This document shows, one piece after another, positions 44,451 to 53,984 of a stretch of 64,000 nucleotides of DNA; position 1 is the stretch's first letter, and every line of letters starts with the position of its first letter. The position numbers and the translations under genes are program-made. Location: contig JBCNJP010000006.1 in NCBI GenBank assembly GCA_039602395.1, positions 54,773,502 to 54,837,501 of the forward strand. Direction: 5' to 3'. The DNA comes from Deinandra increscens subsp. villosa. Taxonomy: Eukaryota > Streptophyta > Magnoliopsida > Asterales > Asteraceae. The notes under the pieces were generated by a model. It was not told the origin of the DNA and did not search any database. It saw only the letters and a list, made by a program, of their open reading frames with translations.

Positions 44451-46646
44451 CTATCTCTCTCGAAAGACTCCTCTTCGTGCTACAAAGACCACGTTTTCAC
44501 TGGGTCTGTAGAACAAATATCCAAAGGACTTCTGTGGATAGCCGATGAAATTACATCGCTCACTACGAGGTTCAAGCTTATCGTGAGTTTCTCGTCTAAC
44601 GAAAGCTTCACAACCCCAAACCTTAATATGTGCTAACGAGGGAACTCTCCCTGTCCACATTTCGTGAGGTGTTTTGGCAACCTTCTTTGTTGGGACAAGA
44701 TTAAGAATGTGGGCGGCAGTCTCTAAGGCATACCCCCAGAATGAGATTGGAAGTGAAGCTCGACTCATCATGGAACGAACCATGTCCAACAAGGTTCGAT
44801 TGCGTCTCTCAGCCACACCATTAAGTTGTGGTGTCCTGGGAGGTGTCAATTGTGAAACTATTCCACATTCCTTGAGATAGTCGTGGAATTCGATACTAAG
44901 ATACTCTCCGCCTCTATCTGATCGGAGCATCTTTATCTTCCTGCCTAATTGATTCTCGACTTCTTGCTTAAACTCTTTGAATTTTTCAAAGGTTTCCGAC
45001 TTATGCTTGATTAAGTAGATATAACCATATCTGCTATAATCATCAGTAAAAGTTACATAGAATCGATTAGCATCTCTTGTGGATGATCTGAAGGGCCCAC
45101 ACACGTCTGTGTGTATGAGATCCAACAAACCTTCACCTCTTTCACAAGATCCGGTGAAAGGCGATTTTGTCATCTTACCCAAAAGACAAGATTCGCATGT
45201 ATCATCTGGCCTTAGGTCAAATGATTCCAGCACCCCATCCTTTTGGAGTTGTTCCATGCGTTTCTTGTTAATGTGTCCAAGACGGCAATGCCACAAACAT
45301 GCTTTGTCTATACCATTAGACGAATCAATTTGATATACACTATTGCCTAAGTTGTCTACACACATCACAGTTTCATACACACCATTACAAGGTAAAGCTT
45401 CAAAATAAAAAACACCATTTTTAAAAGCAGAAATAGAACCATTCTCATCATTGAAAGAATATCTAAAACCTTGTTTGAACAATGCATGAAAAGAGATAAT
45501 GTTTCTTGTCATTTCTGACGAGTAGCAACAATTCAATAAATCCAAACTAACACCATTACTAAGCACTAGACTATAAACTCCAATCTTGGTGACAGGTGAA
45601 GATCGCCTATTCCCCATGATTAAGTTCATTCTACCATGCTCCACATCCTCACTTTTTCTTAGTCCCTGCAAAACAGAGCAAATGTGGAATCCACATCCTG
45701 TATCAAGGACCCAAGAATTAGAAGATAATGAGTTATTAGATGAAATAGTGTATGTACCTGCAGAAGATGGCTTCACTTTGCCATCCTTAAGATCTTGCAG
45801 ATACTTTGGGCAGCTTCGTTTCCAATGCCCCTTTTCATTGCAATAGAAGCAAGTGGCCTCTTTAGGATCAGAGACAGGGGTAACATCAGAACTGGATTTC
45901 ACATGAGACTTTCCCTTCCAGTTTTGTTTGGGAGGACCTTTCCTCTTCTTCCCCTTTCCTTGACCAATGGCTAGAACGGGAGTATTAGCAGGAGCAGTGG
46001 CAACACTCTTTCCCTTCATTTCTGTTTCAGCAGTTCTCAGGAGGTTGTGCAACTGAGCCAATGTGGTCTCCGTGTTATTCAAATGATAGGTCAAGATGAA
46101 CTGATCATAACAACTTGGTAAGGAGTTCAGGACTATGTCAATAGCCAATTCCTCATCAAAGTGCACACCCAACCTCAGAAGTTGATCCACGTAACGTTGC
46201 ATCCTTTGTACGTGGGCGCTAACAGATTCCCCGTCCTTCATCTTGCTTGATATGAGGGACTTTACTATGTCGTACTTTTCTTGACGAGCTCGCTTATGGT
46301 ACTTTTCCATAAGGTCCTTGTTCATCTCGTACGGCCAGTAATCCTCATAGAATAGTTGCACTTTAGGGGTCATAGTGGCAACCATGATGCAAGCAACTTT
46401 TGTTGCATCCTTTTCATGTTGCTTGTAGGCGGCTAATTCATCAGCAGTGGCTTTCTCTTGATCAATTTCAACTATCTCCTTTTCAAGGACATACTCCTTG
46501 TCTTCATAACGAAGGGCCATTTTGATGTTACGCATCCAGTCGTTGTAGTTGGAGCCGTCCAATATCACCTTTGAGCAGATGCCTAACAGGGAGAAGTTGT
46601 TGTGGGTGGAGGAGGAGGAACCAGAAGCATCGGTAGGAGCAGACAT
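44451..46646 (-). CDS. Copia gag, protease and integrase part
   Basis: I prefer the start at 46646 (MSAPTDASG), because the 17 codons upstream to 46697 are not gag-like. Numbered from there: gag LDGSNYNDWMRNIKMALR (30-47), CCHC knuckle Cys266/Cys269/His274/Cys279, protease WVLDTGCGFHIC (Asp315), integrase zinc site His453/His458/Cys484/Cys487, and core Asp514/Asp577/Glu613 with the D-X35-E spacing, then PRTPQLNGVAERRN. It ends at TAG (44453-44451) in a GVFRER context; the frame continues unchanged after it. Gag forms the particle, protease cleaves the polyprotein, integrase inserts the DNA copy. One base change (GAG to TAG) could explain the stop. Confidence 0.9.
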   Translation of the reverse strand: MSAPTDASGSSSSTHNNFSLLGICSKVILDGSNYNDWMRNIKMALRYEDKEYVLEKEIVEIDQEKATADELAAYKQHEKDATKVACIMVATMTPKVQLFYEDYWPYEMNKDLMEKYHKRARQEKYDIVKSLISSKMKDGESVSAHVQRMQRYVDQLLRLGVHFDEELAIDIVLNSLPSCYDQFILTYHLNNTETTLAQLHNLLRTAETEMKGKSVATAPANTPVLAIGQGKGKKRKGPPKQNWKGKSHVKSSSDVTPVSDPKEATCFYCNEKGHWKRSCPKYLQDLKDGKVKPSSAGTYTISSNNSLSSNSWVLDTGCGFHICSVLQGLRKSEDVEHGRMNLIMGNRRSSPVTKIGVYSLVLSNGVSLDLLNCCYSSEMTRNIISFHALFKQGFRYSFNDENGSISAFKNGVFYFEALPCNGVYETVMCVDNLGNSVYQIDSSNGIDKACLWHCRLGHINKKRMEQLQKDGVLESFDLRPDDTCESCLLGKMTKSPFTGSCERGEGLLDLIHTDVCGPFRSSTRDANRFYVTFTDDYSRYGYIYLIKHKSETFEKFKEFKQEVENQLGRKIKMLRSDRGGEYLSIEFHDYLKECGIVSQLTPPRTPQLNGVAERRNRTLLDMVRSMMSRASLPISFWGYALETAAHILNLVPTKKVAKTPHEMWTGRVPSLAHIKVWGCEAFVRRETHDKLEPRSERCNFIGYPQKSFGYLFYRPSENVVFVARRGVFRER

Positions 46647-47598
46647 TTTCACTTTAAAAAAAGTTAAAGTTAGATAAGAAAACCGAGTTTGATCCAACTA
46701 TGAAATTTACAACTTAGAGAAGGGATGCCGTAATCTAATTGCAAATTTCATAAAGGTGGGTTTCTGAGATTCATTGAAACTATTCAATGGCATGTTTAAT
46801 CTCGGATTATGCTCTTCCATTTGTGACTGGGATACCGAGGATCACAAACAAGATGTGAATAACCATGCAAATGTGCTTGGTAACCTCAATGTCATTTATC
46901 ATCTCAATTGATGTGCTGGTTAACCACACACGCTCCATCAACAATAATAATTTTTGAGATACCCATTACAACTCTTTATTAGTCCCTATTAGTGTGCCGG
47001 TTAACCACACACGCCCCACTAATGACTTATAAAGTGTAATGTGTAATTTCATGGGTTAGCATACAAATTCACATTTTTCCTAAAGTAACTAGGAATTTAT
47101 AATAAAAGGTTTAGTTACTTTTATTGTCATTATACTTTTAATGGGAATTAAATTTAGTCCTATCAAACCCGTTCGGCTAACGACCCTCCACTAATCAAGG
47201 AAGCGGTGGGTGAGAATGGACACCCATTCAACTACCATTTTATAGGCAGTTTCCTTATACCCCCCCCCCTTATAGACTAGCTTCGTGAATGAGGCCTACT
47301 ATTGATTTGACTGACTTTTGTTCTTATACATATAATAACAATTAAGCTTTTAATCATACATATAGTATAAGGTGTATCTTTAAAACTTTTAAAAATACCA
47401 ATATTATATATCAATAATAATAATAATAGGATAATAAATTTAAACAATTAAATTAATCCTTATCCTAAAGGCATTCGAAACTTAGGGGGCAAGATTAGGG
47501 TTTTAAAAATCCTAATACCTAAAATCGAATGTGAGCCTCCTAACAGTTCAACAATTATAGCTAAAGCAATTGAAAACAAACCTTATGCTCTGATACCA
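46647..47598 (-). other. Copia leader and primer-binding site
   Basis: About 940 bp between the primer-binding site (47587-47598) and gag. It contains two copies of GGTTAACCACACACGC (about 46918 and 46996) with related GTGCTTGGTAACC nearby, and a 9-10 C run at about 47263. No gene. Confidence 0.6.
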
Positions 47599-47599
47599 C

Positions 47600-47642
47600 T
47601 GATGGGTTTCAGGCACTACAAGCAAACTTAAACAATTAAGGG
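47600..47642 (-). repeat. Copia 5' LTR stub
   Basis: TGATGGGTTTCAGGCACTAC onward matches 41040-41082, then stops abruptly at unrelated sequence. Confidence 0.85.
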
Positions 47643-49361
47643 AAAATTTGATTTTAATAATCCAAGTTATTACCAATTGGCCAATATTAATCCCAATTTC
47701 AAAATTGGCCTACATTAATCCCAATTATTAAGGTGTTGGATTTCATTGGACCCCCGTTAAGTTTTCCTTAACTCCGTTAGTTTTTTGCTGACGTGGCAGC
47801 CACGTGGCTTTTATTAATCAGTGTCACGTCAAGTTTGTAAGTCAAGTTTATGTTTTTGTAAGTCAAGTTTATAAGAAACATAACTTAAGTTGATTTTATA
47901 AAGTATTTGTCTATTAGTCTTTCTTCTTCTCTTAAGCAAATCATTAAAGCCATGACTGGCTAAACTCTTATACTTACTTAGGAAGTAAAAAACCTTTGGT
48001 GGGTTGGTTAATGACTTTATAAACTCGTTTAAAGTGAACTAATGACTTTATGAAAACCCTTTTTATTGAAAAGTTATTATTAATCTTTTGAACCAAGCGT
48101 GATCTACATATCACAGACCATTTGAGGAGTCGAAATCTCATCAGCCGGACTTGTGACACCCGGTTGGGGGACGATGCATGATCCTTCGGGTGACTCGCGC
48201 CCCATGCTACATGATACGTTCGAGGTCCTTATGTCTATGTAATCAAACCCGACTATTCACGCAAGTGCGGGATGAAAGTATTTGGTTAGGAATAGGGGTT
48301 GGTAATATTTTGTTACTTCACGGAAGCCGAGATGGTACATGTTTGTGAACTTAGCTCTGGTCACGCCGGACGCGCATGCGCGAGAGCGGTGCATGGAAGA
48401 AACGGACCTTAGTCCCTTAGGAAGATAATTTTCATAATAAAATATCCGGCACGCAGGGTTGTTCCTCTGCTGGTTCATGACGGCGTGTCGAGTATGGTGT
48501 GCTGGCCTGAGAGGGGGGCCCATAACTAAATGACTCACTAGCAGCATAGTTCCTCGGGGTTCATACTCCTCGCAGACGATCACCCGAGAGAGTAGTGATA
48601 CTAGATTTGAGGTTGAGAGGCGATCTAGTTGCTTGCTAGTGAATAATCTTAAGAAAGGATTATAAATACTCATTCAACCTTCTTCAACCACTGGTAGGTT
48701 CTCCCAAGTAATATGTAACTTCGATTTACAAAATTAAAAACACCATCCTATTTTATCTTTATTTTATCTTTATTTTCTTTTCTTATTTTTAGTTTAGTTT
48801 AATTAAACATCTTTGTACTTAACAGATTTGGTTAGACGTTAACAGAGATAAAGTATCTAAATACCCATTTTCCATTGTGTCCTTGAACGATCTCGATCAA
48901 CTTACCACTACTATACTGTACCACGATGGGAGCACTTGCCCGTGTTATATGGTGAAAAGAAGTTACGAGTTAATCGTGTTTTATAAATTTAGAAGCTTAA
49001 TGCAATAAAAGGTGTCAATAAAACTGATATATTTTTATATACACCTCACAACACACCATTTATATAAATCATTTAGGGTCTAAACTTCTACCTTTTTGAC
49101 ATCCAAAGACACTTTTAAAACATGTATACATATGCATTAACATACCTTAGCCACAATCAACTTCATGTTTAGCATTAATGGGTTCAAACCAACCCGTTTG
49201 ACCCATTAAGTCACCAACTTCTATGGAGCCATTATCCTGTCTAAACATTTGGGTTATTATACCCACCAATCCCTTGATAATCATAAAACATGAGTTAATT
49301 TCATTGTCAACTTCATCATTTGAATCTACATGGGTTCTATGCACCTTATGTGTTTGTTACT
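47643..49361. other. Unassigned DNA replacing Copia/G1 LTR; GC-richer island
   Basis: The left part (47643-47820) has an AAATTTGATTTTAATAATCC start and CTGACGTGGCAGCCACGTGGC, of the kind seen at ends of plant repeats. About 48130-48640 is clearly GC-richer than its neighbours; the 138-codon minus frame there (48673-48257) has no family I recognise. 49100-49155 matches the G1-type LTR fragment at 10796-10850. No gene is supported. Confidence 0.35.
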
Positions 49362-50271
49362 ACTAGGAATGACACAATTTTAGTGGATTATGATCCTAAA
49401 CTATATAACTACCTCATTATGTATCAATTAGCCTATGGGAGTTACTAACTTACCCGTTTGTCCCTTTATGGGTATTTGAACCCGTTTGACCCGTTAAAAT
49501 GGGTCCTAAGCCTTTGGTTCCACCCATCCAATTGACTGACCCGTATATGTAAATACTTGATGATCTATGGTTCTACAAACCATTTATGACCATTCTATGC
49601 CCGTTACATGGTGATGATTTCTCAGAATCATTTTTCACCCAGTGTAACATTCAATATTAATTCTAGATTCCTACGAATCATATCTCACGGTCAATCGTCA
49701 CCATGGAGGCACCTCAATGCTCAAAGGCTTCATGGTTCCTAGAACCATTCATCACCCCCACATAGTTAGTTAAAAATTTTCATCATTTTATTATGCAATA
49801 GCATCATTACACTAACTAGGAATGACACAATTTTAGTGGATTATGATCTTAAACTAAATAACTACCTCATTATGTATCAATTAGCCTATGGGAGTTACTA
49901 ACTTACCCGTTTGTCCCTTTATGGGTATTTGAACCCGTTTGACCCGTTAAAATGGGTCCTAAGCCTTTGGTGCCACCCATCCAATTGACTGACCCGTATA
50001 TGTAAATACTTGATGATCTATGGTTCTACAAACCATTTATGACCATTCTATGCCCGTTACATGGTGATGATTTCTCAGAATCATTTTTCACCCAGTGTAA
50101 CATTCAATATTAATTCTAGATTCCTACGAATCATATCTCACGGTCAATCGTCACCATGGAGGCACCTCAATGCTCAAAGGCTTCATGGTTCCTAGAACCA
50201 TTCATCACCCCCACATAGTTAGTTAAAAATTTTCATCATTTTATTATGCAATAGCATCATTACACTAACTA
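49362..50271. repeat. 453 bp tandem duplication, two units
   Basis: Units 49362-49814 and 49815-50267 start CTAGGAATGACAC and end CATTACACTAACT. Only a few differences are visible (for example CCTAAACTATATAAC versus CTTAAACTAAATAAC; GGTTCCACC versus GGTGCCACC). Non-coding. The motif ACCCGTTTGACCCGTT recurs within each unit. Confidence 0.9.
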
Positions 50272-51799
50272 TACTACACACTTGTAACTTAACAATGTTA
50301 CCTCTTGAGTTTGAGCCTCCGCTTCCACTAGCACCTTGATTATTGCCTTGATCACCTTGGTCACCTAACGGGTCACTAATCAAGTTAGGACTTTTTAAAG
50401 GAGCATTAGTGAAATTATGCATATTAGTGAATAATATCCAGCAGCATTCATATGAATGATATGAAACTGACAGTCACTACAAACACTTATATTAGGTGTT
50501 CGATGAAATGCTTGGTCTGAATTTTCTGTGTTTTTTTTGTCTTCCATTATAAGAATCGTAAAAGTTTCAACATGCTAACGTTTTTCATCTTATGTTTCTT
50601 ATAGTTTTCGTTTTCCGCTGCATTTCTCATGTCGTGGAAGGTATGTTTTTCATTCTTTTATTTATACAGTTTTTGCTTTGTTGACATTGTTTAGATTCTA
50701 AATTAGTGGCATGTTCTAGATTTGTGTTATGTTTGACTTCACGGAAAGTGGCTGCATCCAATTAGCTTCAGTGAAAGTGTCTCTTGGGTGATACAACTAC
50801 TACATAACCAAAATATAAGCATTCAGTTTGACAAATGACGCAACCAAACATTGACACTAATATAGCTTGGCTTCACTGAAAATGGCTGCTTCTAATCATC
50901 TTCACTGATTTTATATCATGTGAATGTTTGTAGTGATTGTCAATTTTTGTTTTTATTTATCTACGTCTTTCTTTGGTTTTTTATTTTATTATGCAGATCA
51001 TAGTCAAGCCCCTTCAAAGAAGATTAAAGAAAAAGAAGACTCAATAGGATATATATTGATTGTTGCAGTGAAGAAAAAACTTTTGTAGATAACAACCCAG
51101 TAATTAGCACTTAGGAACATATGATCTCGACATAGACAAACCCATGGCCTGGCAAGTATTACAAATGTTTTGGGTATGAAGAAGGTAACTCTCACAAGTA
51201 ATCAAAGATAATCATGTCTCAAGTGTAAACTACTTTCTATATCATTTTGTACATTTTCATTGTGACGTTTATGTAGCTTTTGTAAATGTATTTCTGCTTT
51301 GGTCATCATGTTTTAATATCAATTGTCATATTAAAGTAATATAGACGGATTGAAGTCTATACACTTAAAACTCTAGCACTTTAAAAAACAATCGTCGCCC
51401 CCCACTAGGGTACTTGAAATTAGAGATTCGTGTCTTATAAATGTTAAGAAACTCTAACCCAAACTTTCTAGAACGATCACCGCCCCGTAACGCGTGCGGT
51501 CGTTTTACTCGTAGGATTCAATGTCATAAATAGTTGTCTTTATTTTACGATGTTGATAATTCAATTTTTAAGAGGGAGTTTGAAAATAGAAAGGGAAAAT
51601 CTAATAAAAATTTTACACGAAAACAATCAATCTAGATTGTTACACCTCTTCTAATCTTAATCCAATGATATAAAACCAGGTTTATGTCCTTAGATGTATT
51701 GTGTTTGACGTTTTGTAATATAGATAAATTTAAATTAAATTTTAGGGATATATTTGTCATTAGAGAAATGTATTTTCTTCCTTCAAATTAAAATGTTAT
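50272..51799. other. Non-coding DNA
   Basis: No gene is supported. A minus frame 50422-50219 codes Gly/Ser/Asn-rich sequence (GDQGDQGNNQGASGSGG) and is probably low complexity. GCTTCACTGAAAATGGCTGC and related words recur around 50740-50900. Confidence 0.3.
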
Positions 51800-51877
51800 T
51801 TCGAATAGCAATTCCTCACTAGACTGCTGAGATTTTTCCATCAGGCCTCGGGGTTAAAAATCAATTTTGGTAAAAGT

Positions 51878-52406
51878 GGGACCGTTTAGTTGTGGAAAAT
51901 GTTTTCTAGTTTTTCATTTCTGGTTTTCTAGAAAATGAAATGAGTTTTCTATCTCTAGAAAACACATGAAAATTTTTGAAAACGCGTTCAAATTTGAAAG
52001 ATGGAATTTTCATTTTCAAAATTAGAAAACTAGAAAACATGTTCAAATCAACTGTTTTCTATTTGTTTTTTATCTCTACATTTCATTAGATTTCCGTCGA
52101 CGATGCGGTGGAGCAGACGACAACGGGGGTAACGGAGGAGAGGTCGAGCGGCTGTGCGTATAAACCCTACAAAATGAACGCCCCTTTTCTTTTGTATATA
52201 TTTGGAAAACGAAAATAGAAAACAGAAAACAGAAAACAGTAAAAAAGGTGTTTTCCATTTTTAGTTAAAATTTAGAAAACACTATTTTCTGTTTTCCTAG
52301 AAAACGTTTTCTAAAAAATACAATTTGAACGCGTTTTCTGTTTTCCTTGTTTTCTTGGAAAACAGAAACGGAAAACACCCCCTGTTTTCCACAACTAAAC
52401 GCGCCC
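51878..52406. mobile_element. MITE-like insertion in the LINE (529 bp)
   Basis: Terminal inverted repeats: left GGGACCGTTTAGTTGTGGAA, right (reverse complement) GGGCGCGTTTAGTTGTGGAA. The interior is rich in GAAAAC/GTTTTC words and holds no transposase. Terminal sequence resembles Harbinger/Tourist-type ends, but I could not find a clean TTA or other target-site duplication, so the superfamily is open. Confidence 0.7.
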
Positions 52407-53823
52407 AACTTTTCAATATTGGCTCAGATGATTCAAATATCTCCGCGCTCCAATCGATACTCAATTGTAAATTGGAAAACCTCCCGTTCATATATCTCGG
52501 AAATCCAAGTAGGTGCGAACATGCGTCTTATAAAAAATTAGAAATCGGTAATCAACAAGCTACAGTCCAGACTCAATCTGTGGGAAGCCCGTCAGTTGTC
52601 TCAAGGAGGAAGAGCAGTTTTGATAAAATCAGTTCTTGGCAGTCTCCCAATCTACTATCTTTCCCTCTTCCGGGCACCAGCAGCAGTAATTCAAAAACTT
52701 AAATCAATCCAACGTAGATTCTTCTGGGGTGGAAGCGAAGAGATACATAAAATTCCGTGGGTCTCCTGGGACCGGGTTACTGCTCCGAAAAGCATGGGTG
52801 GAGCAAGGGATTGGACGACTGGTAGACACTAACAACACTCTCATCTCGAAGTGGGGATGGAGGTTTAAAAGTGATAATTCTAGTCTACTGTCTATGGGCC
52901 AGGACTATTCTTGCAATTCACGGATCTGCTAGGCGACATCAGCGACTACCACTTAAAAAATCTCTCCCAGGTTATTGGAAAATTATATGCCAATCCATTG
53001 ATGACCTACAAAATAAACATGTCGATTTCTGGTCACACATTCGCCCGCTGGTTGGTAATGGAAACACGGTATTTTTTTGGATTGATGCCTGGTTGGATCA
53101 TCGTCCCCTATCTGAGATATTCCCTGAATTGTTTGCTCTTGAGAAAAATAAATTTTGCAAGGTTTGCTCAAGAATCTCTTTCCCCTCCAATAACCTCACA
53201 CTGAACTGGGAACGGAAGCATCCCCCTCCTAAGATGAAACGGGTCGAATTGTACAGCTATCTCAACTGTTACAGAGTTACACCTTCAGGCCGGATTTTGA
53301 TAAATGGGTTTGGCTAGGTTTCAACGATCAACAATTTCATTCAAGTATTATTCGAAAGAGCATTGAAGCCAGCCGAGAGGGATTCCAATACATCCACTCC
53401 TGGTGAAACTGGATACCAAGCAAGGTAGCATATTTCGCTTGGAAGGCGGCCTTGGAAAAATTACCGGTTAAACATGAACTGATGAAAAGAGGCATCCACA
53501 TCTCTGTCCCCTCCTGTCTTAGCTGCTTCCGATCAGAAGAGAAGATCTCACACACGTTGCTCCACTGTGACAGAGCCAAGTTAATCTGGAACCGCCTACG
53601 TAATTGGTGTAAATTTAATTTCTTCACATCGGGCTCTCCTGCTCAACTGTTCACCCACATTAGAGCCCAAAAGCTTGAGGTTCGAAGATCGAAAGCACTC
53701 ACTTCAATTGCCTCTGTTGCTCTGTGGGCAATCTGGGATGCACGAAACGCAAAAGAATTTGAAGATAAAAACCTCCCTCCTGATAGAATACTTGATGAAA
53801 TAAAAACCGATTCTTTTCACTAA
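52407..53823 (+). pseudogene. LINE ORF2 remnant: RT end and zf-RVT domain
   Basis: Pieces in order: FNIGSDDSNISALQ and LENLPFIYLGNPSR (about 52410-52510), LSQGGRAVLIKSVLGSLPIYY with RRFFWGGSEEIHKIPWVSWD (52596-52800), then WSHIRPLVGNGNTVFFWIDAWLD-like sequence (about 53030-53100), and the C-terminal zinc-binding domain VPSCLSCFRSEEKISHTLLHCDRAKLIWN (about 53505-53600) typical of plant L1-type LINEs. At least three frameshifts separate them. Inactive. Confidence 0.85.
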
Positions 53824-53984
53824 CTCTGTAACAGGGCAAAACTCAACAATCTTAACTGACCTGGTTTTAAATCCTTTGCCTTAAATGGCTTGTAAGTGTA
53901 ATTGTACTTGTTTTCTCTCCATTCACTAGTTTCTCACTACTGGTTTCTAATAAAATCTCTTCTTGCTATTCACAAAAAAAAAAA

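Larger units (their letters stand above)
41040..47642 (-). mobile_element. Ty1/Copia element, minus strand, nearly complete
   Basis: 3' LTR at 41040-41771, polypurine tract CCAAGTGGGAGAC (reverse complement of 41772-41784), polyprotein 46646-42624, long leader, primer-binding site (reverse complement of 47587-47598), and a 5' LTR of which only about 43 bp (47600-47642) remain. It sits inside the G1 5' LTR. The coding region is one frame interrupted only by a TAG at 44453-44451. It lacks a working promoter because its 5' LTR is gone. The lineage within Copia is not assigned. Confidence 0.9.
51800..53984 (+). mobile_element. 5'-truncated LINE with poly(A) tail
   Basis: Begins around 51800 with an RT piece reading FHQASGLKINFGKS (51835-51876), is interrupted at 51878-52406, and resumes in the right place in the RT. 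It ends with AATAAA at 53949-53954 and a run of 11 A at 53974-53984. The target-site duplication was not found. No endonuclease domain is present. Confidence 0.8.
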
